From positions 1 to 8,096 of the forward strand of contig JAHUZY010000389.1 in the NCBI GenBank assembly GCA_019264505.1: DNA of 8,096 nucleotides, given 5' to 3'. This document shows, piece after piece, positions 1 through 7,549 of this stretch (positions are counted from its first letter, which is position 1; every line of letters starts with the position of its first letter). Position numbers and translations under genes: made by a program. Under the pieces are notes generated by a model that saw only the letters and a program-made list of their open reading frames with translations, was not told the DNA's origin and did no database searches. The DNA comes from Phenylobacterium sp. GTDB taxonomy: Bacteria > Pseudomonadota > Alphaproteobacteria > Caulobacterales > Caulobacteraceae.

Positions 1-1041
<1,041 letters not shown>

Positions 1042-2481
1042 ATGACCCGTTTGCTCACCCTGGCCGCCCTGACGGCCGGCCTGTTCGCCGCCTCGGCCCC
1101 CGGAGCGCAGGCTCAGTACCGATCCCCCACCGCCAGCCTTAGCGCGTCCTGCCAGAACATCCAGACCCTTCAGACCGGCTACGTCACCGCCGAGTGCCGC
1201 GACGATCAGGGCCGCTATCGCTGGAGCAGCATCTATGCGCCGCAGTGCCGTAGCGAGCTTGCGAACCGCAGCGGCGTGCTCGCCTGCCAGGGCGCCACGG
1301 GGAATGCGGGCGGATATGTCGATCAACCGACCTCCCAGGGCTCCACGGCCGCCAGCGTCTTCGGGGCGATCGCCCAGGCCCTGCTGGGCGTCGAGAGCGA
1401 TCCGTCAGCCAGCAACAGCGGCAATCCTGCCTGGGGCCAGCCCGGCTATGGCCAACCAGGGTCAGGCCCGTCCTATGGAGAACCGGCCTGGGGCTATGGG
1501 AACAATGGGCAGTGGGTTCCGATCGCCAGCCGGCAGACCTGGCTGGAAGATCGCATCACTGCGGGCCAGCGTGACCGCAGCCTGACCAGCCGCGACGCCA
1601 CCCGCCTCCGGTCAGAGTTCCAGACGCTCGCCCGGCTCGAAGTCCAGTATCGCCGGGGCGGCCTGACCAACTCCGAGCAGGCGGACCTCGATCGCCGCTT
1701 CGCAGCCCTCAGCGCCCGCCTCCCCGCTGAGCGTCAAGACAGTTCCTATGGCTGGCAGGGCGTCAGCGCCAGGCAGGCTGAGATCGAGGCGCAGATTGAC
1801 GCGGCCCTTCGCGCCCGCGCCCTCACCACCCAGGACGCCGCCCGTCTGCGGGCCGAGTTCCAGCAGATCGCCCGTCTTGAGACCCAGTATCGCGCCAACG
1901 GAGTGAGCGGCGCCGAGCAGGCCGACCTGGACCGGCGGCTCGAAGACCTGCGAGCGCGCATCCCCGGCCAGGGCCAGACTGACCAATATGGCTGGCGCGA
2001 CATGAGCCAGCGGCAGACCGAGATCGACGCCCGCATTGATAACGCCCTGCGCGATCGCGCCCTGACGACTCGCGACGCCGCCCAGCTTCGCGCCGAATTC
2101 CAGGCGATCGTCCGACTTGAGACCCAGTATCGCCAGGGCGGACTGAGCGCCGCCGAGCAGAACGACCTTGATCGCCGCTTCGAAGCCCTCAGCGCCCGCA
2201 TTCCGAGCCAGGGACAGTATGGTCAAAACGACCCGTATGGCGGCTACGGCTGGACCAGCATCAGCCAGCGTGGCCCGCAGTTCGAGGCGCGCATCGAGGC
2301 TGGCCTACGCAATCGCACGCTCAACAGCTGGGACGCCACCCGCCTTCGGGCCGAATTCAATGACATCGCACGGCTGGAAAGCCAGTACAGCCAGGGCGGC
2401 CTGACCAGCGCCGAACAGGCCGACCTCGACCGCCGCTTCATAGCCCTCAACGCCCGGATCCCGGGGGCAAGCCCCTACTAG
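1042..2481 (+). CDS. Secreted CVNH-like domain protein with four 80-residue helical repeats
   Basis: The 479-residue product begins MTRLLTLAALTAGLFAA, a clear Sec signal peptide with likely cleavage after AQA (residue 24). Residues ~28-85 resemble one half of a cyanovirin-N homology (CVNH) domain: ASCQNIQ, TAECRDDQGRYRWSSI and ELANRSGVLACQG, with four cysteines (37, 52, 69, 82) suited to disulfides. Residues ~110-157 are a Gly/Pro/Tyr/Trp/Asn-rich linker. From Trp158 to the end are four imperfect repeats starting at W158, W238, W318 and W404. Each is charged, alpha-helical and built around LT..DA..LRAEF, RLE.QYR, GL..AEQ.DLDRRF and ALSARIP. CVNH domains in known proteins bind glycans; the repeats match no family I can name with certainty. 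The start at 1042 is chosen for the signal peptide, although the Shine-Dalgarno is weak (GAAAGA). A periplasmic or extracellular, possibly glycan-binding structural role is inference. The gene is monocistronic, divergent from the kinase and convergent with the tRNA. Confidence 0.85.
   Translation: MTRLLTLAALTAGLFAASAPGAQAQYRSPTASLSASCQNIQTLQTGYVTAECRDDQGRYRWSSIYAPQCRSELANRSGVLACQGATGNAGGYVDQPTSQGSTAASVFGAIAQALLGVESDPSASNSGNPAWGQPGYGQPGSGPSYGEPAWGYGNNGQWVPIASRQTWLEDRITAGQRDRSLTSRDATRLRSEFQTLARLEVQYRRGGLTNSEQADLDRRFAALSARLPAERQDSSYGWQGVSARQAEIEAQIDAALRARALTTQDAARLRAEFQQIARLETQYRANGVSGAEQADLDRRLEDLRARIPGQGQTDQYGWRDMSQRQTEIDARIDNALRDRALTTRDAAQLRAEFQAIVRLETQYRQGGLSAAEQNDLDRRFEALSARIPSQGQYGQNDPYGGYGWTSISQRGPQFEARIEAGLRNRTLNSWDATRLRAEFNDIARLESQYSQGGLTSAEQADLDRRFIALNARIPGASPY
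1513..2478 (+). repeat. Four in-frame tandem repeats of 240-258 bp coding ~80-residue units
   Basis: Units begin at the Trp codons at 1513, 1753, 1993 and 2251. The first two spacings are exactly 240 bp, and the third is 258 bp owing to six extra Gly/Tyr/Asn/Asp-rich linker codons. The last unit is 76 codons and ends the protein. Units two to four open with YGW. All share two helical blocks, (L/I)xxxDA(T/A)xLRxEFxxIxRLE and (S/T)xxEQxDLDRR. Units two and three are most alike at DNA level (for example GAGACCCAGTATCGC in both). Third-position differences elsewhere suggest an old duplication rather than a recent one. Confidence 0.9.
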
Positions 2482-2518
2482 GGGGCCGGCGAAGGGCGCT
2501 GTCGAAGTTGCGGGAAGG

Positions 2519-2608
2519 TGGCGGTGACGGAGGGATTCGAACCCTCGATACCCTTTCAGGTATGACGATTTAGCAAACCGTTGCCTTCAGCCACTCGGCC
2601 ACGTCACC
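2519..2608 (-). tRNA. tRNA-Ser(GCU)
   Basis: Read on the minus strand, the acceptor stem GGTGACG (2608-2602) pairs with CGTCACC (2529-2523). Discriminator G and an encoded CCA (2522-2519) follow. The D arm is GCC-GAGTGGCTGAA-GGC. The anticodon stem ACGGT/ATCGT, with one G-T pair, encloses loop TTGCTAA, giving anticodon GCU for AGC/AGU serine codons. A long variable arm (ATACC..GGGTAT) is typical of class II tRNA-Ser. The T arm is GAGGG-TTCGAAT-CCCTC. All stems close, so the gene looks intact. It sits between the secreted-protein gene (convergent) and the hfs operon (divergent). Confidence 0.97.
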
Positions 2609-2822
2609 ATTGTTTAGAGCCGGGTTGTCTCCCGCCCCTCGCGGCCGGTCGGGAAGGTGAATCCCCGGGCGGTCTCGAAGGAGGGACTGCATAGCCGAAA
2701 CCCTGGCCCCGGGGCAACGGCTCAAAATCGTGGGCATGGCAAACAGGGACAGGCCCGCGGTTAACCTGTCGATCAGAGGCGCAGCCCATAATGGGCGGGA
2801 ACCGAAGGGTCCCTCGCGCAGA
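2609..2822. other. Intergenic region upstream of tRNA-Ser and the hfs operon
   Basis: This 214-bp region must carry the divergent promoters of tRNA-Ser (minus) and hfsE (plus). Next to the tRNA the minus strand reads GCTCTAAAC, a possible -10 region. The + frame of hfsE is open from 2730, but codons before 2823 carry no recognisable domain. No other gene or repeat is seen. Confidence 0.45.
2759..2792 (+). promoter_or_regulatory. Possible hfsE promoter region with a CtrA-like half site
   Basis: The palindrome GGTTAACC (2759-2766) contains TTAACC, the half site of the Caulobacter cell-cycle regulator CtrA (full consensus TTAA-N7-TTAA). The second half is degraded here (ATCA). CATAAT at 2787-2792 could serve as a -10 element. 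A transcript from there would begin near 2799, just upstream of the ATG at 2823. Each element is weak alone. Confidence 0.22.
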
Positions 2823-4397
2823 ATGTCCAACCTTGTTCGCCTTCCCCGACGTGATGACGGGGCCCAACCCGCCCCGGCGCCGGAGGCGTGGACGCCCGTC
2901 CAGGACGACCCGGACTTCGCCGCGGGCCATGACTACGCCCTGCCCCCGGCCGAGGCTGCGCCCGCCCAGGACCGGCGCGGCCCCATGCGGCCCGAACGCC
3001 TCAGCCCCACCCGCCGCCGGCTGGACGGCCAGGCCTATGCCTGGGCGTTTCAGGGTATCGACGGCCTGTGGCTCGGCGTCTGCGCCATGGCGGCCTTCCT
3101 GGCCGGCGGTGGCCAGGCCGGCGTCTATGCCGCGCCGGCCCTGGCGGTGATGGTGACGCTCAGCCTGTTCGACCTCTACGCCTTCCGCAGCCGTCAGGGC
3201 CTGTCCTACCACCTGGCCAAGACCTCAGTGGCCGTGGCTGCAGGCGTCGGCGCTGCGATCCTGATGCTGGCCGCCTTCCTGCCCCTGGGCCTGGTGCTGA
3301 CCCAGCTCGCCGTCTGGACGGTGGCGGCGTTCCTGGGGCTCTACGCCCTGCACGCCCTGTGGTGGCTGCGGGTGCGCCGCTGGCGCAGCGAAGGCCGCCT
3401 GACCCCCAATGTGGTCATCGTCGGCGCCACCAAGGCCGCCGAGCGCCTGATCAGCCAGGCGATGAAGTCCGGCGAGGTCAACGTCCTTGGCGTGTTCGAC
3501 GACCGGCTGGCCCGAGCGCCTGACGCCCTGCGTGGCGTCCCAGTGCTGGGCGACACCCAGGCTCTGCTGAGCCACAGGATCATGCCCTATGTGGACCGGG
3601 TCATCGTGGCCGTGCCCACCGGCGCTCAGGAACGGGTCCGCCAGGTGATCGCCGCCCTGCGCCCCCTGCCCAATGAGGTCAGCCTGCTGCTGGAGGACGA
3701 ACTCGTCCCCGCCGACGCCATCTCCCCTCATCATACCGCCCCGATCAGCGACCTGCCCCTGGCGCGGGTGTCTGGCCTGCCGCGGCATCTGGGCCGCGCC
3801 ATCGTCAAGCGGACCCTGGACCTGCTCATCGGCAGCCTCGCCCTCGTGGTCGCCCTGCCGATCATGGCCCTGGTGGCCCTCGCCATCCGCCTCGACAGCC
3901 CGGGTCCCATCCTGTTCACCCAGCGTCGTCAGGGCTTCAACAACGAAGAGATCGTCGTCTGGAAGTTCCGCTCCATGCGCCATAACGTGGCCGACGCCAA
4001 TGCGCGCCGCCAGGTGCAGGCCGATGATGACCGCGTCACCCGGGTCGGCCGGCTGATCCGCAGCACCAGCCTCGATGAGCTGCCGCAGATCTTCAATGTG
4101 CTGAGTGGGGAGATGTCCCTGGTGGGTCCCCGCCCCCACGCCATCGGCATGATGACCGGCGATGTGGAGTCCGCCCGTCTGGTGGCCGAATACGCCCATC
4201 GCCACCGCATGAAGCCCGGCATGACCGGCTGGGCGGCCATTCACGGCTCCCGCGGGCCGGTGGACACCCCTGAGGATGTGCGCCGCCGGGTGGAGCTCGA
4301 CATCGAGTACATCGAGCGCCAGTCGGTGTGGCTGGACCTCTACATCATCGCCATGACCATCCCCTGCCTGCTTGGGGATCGGCAGGCCGTGCGCTAG
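2823..4397 (+). CDS. hfsE: Holdfast-type polyprenyl-phosphate sugar phosphotransferase (HfsE-like)
   Basis: Predicted inner-membrane enzyme of 524 residues that transfers a hexose-1-phosphate from a nucleotide sugar to undecaprenyl phosphate, starting a polysaccharide repeat unit. Residues 1-75 are Pro/Arg-rich and cytoplasmic. About four hydrophobic segments follow at ~78-180 ([17 protein letters not shown] to [10 protein letters not shown]). A Rossmann-like CoA-binding domain spans ~197-325 ([21 protein letters not shown]). The catalytic sugar-transferase domain spans ~329-524: [15 protein letters not shown] (K381), the Asp-Glu pair in SLDELPQ (D418/E419), LVGPRP (433-438) and KPGMTG (464-469). 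This is the WcaJ/WbaP layout. The frame extends upstream to 2730. The ATG at 2823 ([10 protein letters not shown]) is preferred because the earlier codons look like leader DNA, but its nearest purine-rich stretch (GAAGGG) is 13 bases away, so the start is moderately certain. The gene opens a four-gene operon whose order matches hfsEFGH. Family assignment is strong; the holdfast assignment rests on context. Confidence 0.87.
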   Translation: MSNLVRLPRRDDGAQPAPAPEAWTPVQDDPDFAAGHDYALPPAEAAPAQDRRGPMRPERLSPTRRRLDGQAYAWAFQGIDGLWLGVCAMAAFLAGGGQAGVYAAPALAVMVTLSLFDLYAFRSRQGLSYHLAKTSVAVAAGVGAAILMLAAFLPLGLVLTQLAVWTVAAFLGLYALHALWWLRVRRWRSEGRLTPNVVIVGATKAAERLISQAMKSGEVNVLGVFDDRLARAPDALRGVPVLGDTQALLSHRIMPYVDRVIVAVPTGAQERVRQVIAALRPLPNEVSLLLEDELVPADAISPHHTAPISDLPLARVSGLPRHLGRAIVKRTLDLLIGSLALVVALPIMALVALAIRLDSPGPILFTQRRQGFNNEEIVVWKFRSMRHNVADANARRQVQADDDRVTRVGRLIRSTSLDELPQIFNVLSGEMSLVGPRPHAIGMMTGDVESARLVAEYAHRHRMKPGMTGWAAIHGSRGPVDTPEDVRRRVELDIEYIERQSVWLDLYIIAMTIPCLLGDRQAVR

Positions 4398-4407
4398 GCG
4401 GCGAGAC

Positions 4408-5850
4408 ATGTTCTGGCGCGGCGTGGTCGGCTACCTGCCGGTCAATATCATTCAAGGCCTGGTGGGCCTGGCGACGATCGTCACCTTCACCCGGCTGCTA
4501 ACGCCCGCCCAGTTCGGCGACTACGCCCTGGGCTTTTCGGCCATGAGCCTGCTGCACACCGCCATCTTCACCTGGAACGAGGCCGCCATGGCCAGGTTCT
4601 GGGTCGGCGAGGCCGACAAGGGCCGCGGCGGCGACCATTCGGCCACCATCTATCGCACCTGGCTAGCCCTGCTCGTGGTCTTGCCGGTGGCGCTCGCCAT
4701 CGCCCTGCTCCTGCCCCTGTCGCCCGGCCTCAAGCTGGCGGTGGTCTGCGGGGTGCTGGCCGTCCTGCCACGCACCTTCGCCAAGCTGGCCCAGGAACGT
4801 CGCCGGGCCGCCGGCGAGGTGGCCGGCGCGGCCTCCATCGACATGATCCAGACCCTGGGAGCCTTCGGCGTCGGCGCGATCCTGGCGTGGCAGGGCTTTG
4901 GCGGCGCCGCCCCCCTGATCGGCTTCGGCGTGGCCGCGGCCGTCTGCATGGCCTGGACCCTGCCCTCTGAACTGCGCCACAGCCGCCAGGGACGCTTCGA
5001 GTCGCCCCGGGTGCGGACCTATCTCGGCTATGGCCTGCCGGTGGCCATGTCGCTGATCCTGGCCCTGGTGCTGTCGACCACCGACCGCTTCCTGCTGGCC
5101 GCCTTCCTCGATGAGGCCCAGGTCGGCCTCTATCATGCGGGTTACAGCCTCGCGAACCGCACCCTGGATGTCCTGTTCATCTGGCTGGGCGCCGCCGGCG
5201 GTCCGGCCCTGATCGCAGCCCTTGAGCGCGGCGGCCCCGGCGAGCTGGGCCGCGCGGCCCGGGAGCAGGCGAGCCTGATGCTGCTCCTCTGCGTGCCCGC
5301 CGCCGTGGGCCTGGCCCTGGTGGCCGCGCCGCTCGCCCAGCTGATGGTGGGCGCTGATCTCGCCGCCGGCGCGGCCCACGTCACCCCCTGGATCGCGCTC
5401 AGCGGCCTGCTGGCTGGCCTGACGACCTACTATTTCCACCAGGCCTTCACCCTGGGCCAGCGGACGCAGCTCCTGCTCGCCGCCATGGCGATCCCGGCCC
5501 TGGCCAACCTGGCGCTGAACCTGATCCTGATTCCGCGCTTTGGCCTGGACGGCGCGCTCTGGGCGACCCTGGCCAGCTACGCCCTCGGCCTGGCCGCCTC
5601 CATGGCGCTTGGCGCCCGCAGCCTCGTCCTACCGATTCCCTGGCTGCCCCTGGTTCAGACCCTGGGCGCCACCGCCGTCATGGCGCTCGCCGTCAGCCGC
5701 GTGCCAGCCCTCGGTGGCTGGGCCGAGCTGCTGCTGAAAGCCGGCCTCGGCGGCCTGGTCTTTGGCGCCATCACCTTCGTCCTGGACACCGGCGCCCTGC
5801 GTAGCCGTGGCCTGAGCCTGCTGCGGGACTTCAGGGCGAGGCCGGCATGA
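4408..5850 (+). CDS. hfsF: Polysaccharide flippase, MOP/Wzx type (HfsF-like)
   Basis: A 480-residue, very hydrophobic protein with about 14 predicted membrane segments, the layout of Wzx O-antigen/exopolysaccharide flippases of the MOP superfamily. It opens with VVGYLPVNIIQGLVGLATIV followed by FTRLLTPAQFGDYAL, the first-helix and loop pattern of that family. Mid-protein GYGLPVAMSLILALVLSTTD and RFLLAAFLDEAQVGLYHAGY match the seventh and eighth segments typical of Wzx, including the conserved charged D-R inside the bilayer region. Its role would be to flip the undecaprenyl-linked repeat unit made by its neighbours to the periplasmic face. The start at ATG 4408 is preferred to a TTG at 4372 inside hfsE because it begins at the conserved first helix and has GGCGAGA just upstream. 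It starts 10 bases after the hfsE stop and overlaps hfsG by four bases (ATGA), so it is translationally coupled. Confidence 0.87.
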   Translation: MFWRGVVGYLPVNIIQGLVGLATIVTFTRLLTPAQFGDYALGFSAMSLLHTAIFTWNEAAMARFWVGEADKGRGGDHSATIYRTWLALLVVLPVALAIALLLPLSPGLKLAVVCGVLAVLPRTFAKLAQERRRAAGEVAGAASIDMIQTLGAFGVGAILAWQGFGGAAPLIGFGVAAAVCMAWTLPSELRHSRQGRFESPRVRTYLGYGLPVAMSLILALVLSTTDRFLLAAFLDEAQVGLYHAGYSLANRTLDVLFIWLGAAGGPALIAALERGGPGELGRAAREQASLMLLLCVPAAVGLALVAAPLAQLMVGADLAAGAAHVTPWIALSGLLAGLTTYYFHQAFTLGQRTQLLLAAMAIPALANLALNLILIPRFGLDGALWATLASYALGLAASMALGARSLVLPIPWLPLVQTLGATAVMALAVSRVPALGGWAELLLKAGLGGLVFGAITFVLDTGALRSRGLSLLRDFRARPA

Positions 5851-6767
5851 GCGCGACCTTGTTCGAGAATGCGCCCTGGGCAGCGGCCCAGCCCCGCCTG
5901 TCGGTGTTGATCCCCTTCAAGGGCGATGATCCCCGCGACCTGCTCGCCGCCCTCGCGCAAGAATCCGTGGCCGTCGAGATCGTGCTGCTGGACGACGGCA
6001 CAGGCGACGCCACCCTCAGCGGCGCCCTCCAGGCGCTGATCGCCGACCTGCCCCTGCCAATCCGCCTCGTCACCCTGGCCGCCAATGAAGGCCGGGCCAA
6101 GGGCCGCAACCGGCTGGTCAGCCACGCCCGGGCCGGCCACTTCCTGTTCCTCGACAGCGACATGGCGCCCGACAGTGGCGACTTCCTCAGCGCCTGGCTC
6201 GCCCTGATCGCTCAGGACAACCCGGCCGTGGCTTTTGGCGGCTTCTCCCTCCAGCAGGTCGAACCCCGCCGCGACCAGGCCCTGCACCGGGCCATGGCCG
6301 CCCACAGCGACTGCCTGAGCGCGGCTGAGCGCAGTCTCTCGCCGGAGAAGCACGTTTTCACCTCCAACCTCCTGGTGCGCCGGGACGTGTTCGCCGCCGA
6401 AGGGTTCGACGAAGGCTTCGCCGGCTGGGGCTGGGAAGACGTAGAGTGGGGCATGCGTGTGGCCCGTCGCTGGCCCATCGTTCACATCGACAACACCGCC
6501 ACCCATCTGGGCCTCGATCCGGCGTCGGTGATCGCCGCCAAGTACGAGCAGTCGGCGGCCAATTTCGCCCGGGTGGTGGCCGCCCATCCCGAGGTGGTCA
6601 GCGCCTATCCCAGCTATCGCGCGGCCAAGATCCTGCGGCGTGTTCCCCTGCGCGGTCTCTGGCGGCCACTGATCAAGGCCTTCGCCCTCAATGACCTGGC
6701 GCCGCTGCCCAGCCGCGCCTTCGCCATGCGGCTCTATCGCGCCGCCCTCTACGCCGAGGCTGTCTGA
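5847..6767 (+). CDS. hfsG: Family 2 glycosyltransferase of the holdfast operon (HfsG-like)
   Basis: A 306-residue GT-A fold glycosyltransferase. Residues ~17-54 form the nucleotide-sugar binding start (RLSVLIPFKGDD, VLLDDGTGD). The metal-binding DxD is D103-S-D105 in FLFLDSDMAP. The acceptor/catalytic element is GWGWEDVEWG (193-202), with E197/D198 as the likely base, as in transferases that use a C-terminal GWG-ED motif. The N terminus lacks a membrane anchor; the C-terminal Arg-rich, amphipathic stretch (ILRRVPLRGLWRPLI) could touch the inner membrane. In Caulobacter, HfsG is one of the transferases that extend the lipid-linked holdfast repeat. The exact sugar used here cannot be read from sequence. 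It overlaps hfsF by ATGA and hfsH by one base (TGATG). Confidence 0.87.
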   Translation: MSATLFENAPWAAAQPRLSVLIPFKGDDPRDLLAALAQESVAVEIVLLDDGTGDATLSGALQALIADLPLPIRLVTLAANEGRAKGRNRLVSHARAGHFLFLDSDMAPDSGDFLSAWLALIAQDNPAVAFGGFSLQQVEPRRDQALHRAMAAHSDCLSAAERSLSPEKHVFTSNLLVRRDVFAAEGFDEGFAGWGWEDVEWGMRVARRWPIVHIDNTATHLGLDPASVIAAKYEQSAANFARVVAAHPEVVSAYPSYRAAKILRRVPLRGLWRPLIKAFALNDLAPLPSRAFAMRLYRAALYAEAV

Positions 6768-7543
6768 TGTCGCCTGAGCAAGCCTACCAGCCCGACCGCA
6801 GCCTCAAGGGCAAGCTGCGCCGTCGGCTCGTCCGCCTCACCCACCGCCGCCCGCTGGCCCGCGGGCCTCAGGCGCCCATGGTGTCCTTCACCTTCGACGA
6901 TGCGCCGCTGACCGCCGCTGAGGCCGGCGCCCGCCTGCTGGAGGCCCGCGGCGCCCGGGGCGTCTTCTATGTCTCGGCGGGCCTGGCCGGAACCGAAGGC
7001 CCCATGGGGCGCTTCGCGCTGCCCGCCGACTATGCCCGACTGGCCCAGGTGGGCCACGAGATCGCCTGCCACACCTATTCCCATCTGGATTGCGGCCAGG
7101 CCTCAGGCGCAGCCGCCGAGGATGACACCGCGCGCAACCGAACCGCCTTGGCCGAGTGGGGCGCCGGCCCGGTGAGCCATTTCGCCTATCCCTATGGCGA
7201 CGTCGCCGCTGGCCCCAAGGCGGCCCTGGCCGGCCGCTATGGGGTGCTGCGCGCCCTGCATCATGGGGTGATCGAGGCGGGCACGGATCTGAACCAGGCG
7301 CCGGCCGTGGGGATCGAGGGCCCCGACGGAGAAGCTATCGCCGAGCATTGGCTGGCCAGGGCCAAGGCCCGAAACGCCTGGCTGATCCTCTACACCCACG
7401 ATGTGCGGCCAGACCCCTCCCCCTGGGGCTGCACCCCAGAGGCGCTCGCCCGCCTGATCGACAGGGCGCAGACCAGCGGCATGGAGATCGTCACCGTGGC
7501 CGAGGGCGCGGAGCGGCTGGGAATTGCGCCCATCGCCGCCTGA
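6767..7543 (+). CDS. hfsH: NodB-type polysaccharide deacetylase (HfsH-like)
   Basis: A 258-residue carbohydrate esterase family 4 enzyme expected to remove acetyl groups from N-acetylglucosamine units. In Caulobacter, HfsH activity is needed for holdfast adhesiveness and cohesion. All NodB motifs are visible. Motif 1 is TFDDAP, with D44 as general base and D45 as metal ligand. Motif 2 is HTYSH, with metal-binding H102 and H106. Motif 3 is FAYPYGD (139-145), and the final LYTHDV contains H211. The usual Gly after the Asp pair is Ala here, a mild variation. There is no signal peptide; the N terminus is basic (KGKLRRRLVRLTHRR), so a cytoplasmic site acting on lipid-linked intermediates before flipping is inferred. 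It is the last gene of the operon, ending 6 bases before the convergent rsgA stop. Confidence 0.88.
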   Translation: MSPEQAYQPDRSLKGKLRRRLVRLTHRRPLARGPQAPMVSFTFDDAPLTAAEAGARLLEARGARGVFYVSAGLAGTEGPMGRFALPADYARLAQVGHEIACHTYSHLDCGQASGAAAEDDTARNRTALAEWGAGPVSHFAYPYGDVAAGPKAALAGRYGVLRALHHGVIEAGTDLNQAPAVGIEGPDGEAIAEHWLARAKARNAWLILYTHDVRPDPSPWGCTPEALARLIDRAQTSGMEIVTVAEGAERLGIAPIAA

Positions 7544-7549
7544 AGCGAC

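Noticed and set aside
1612..2226. 204-codon antisense frame across the repeat region
   Set aside because: Its apparent repetition only mirrors the tandem repeats of the sense gene. No recognisable family or start signal.
2462..2487. GC hairpins around the stop of the secreted protein gene (GGGGGCAAGCCCC and CCCCTACTAGGGG)
   Set aside because: The two stems compete, are only four to five pairs long, and no T tract follows, so a terminator call is not supported.
3225..4409. 394-codon open frame antisense to hfsE
   Set aside because: His/Gly/Gln/Asp-rich composition is typical of the antisense of a GC-rich gene. There is no domain, and hfsE on the other strand has clear catalytic motifs.
4663..5439. 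258-codon antisense frame within hfsF
   Set aside because: Shadow of the membrane protein in high-GC DNA; Gln/Gly/His-rich with no domain.
5655..6587. 310-codon antisense frame spanning the hfsF/hfsG boundary
   Set aside because: It crosses two well-supported sense genes and has no conserved motif.
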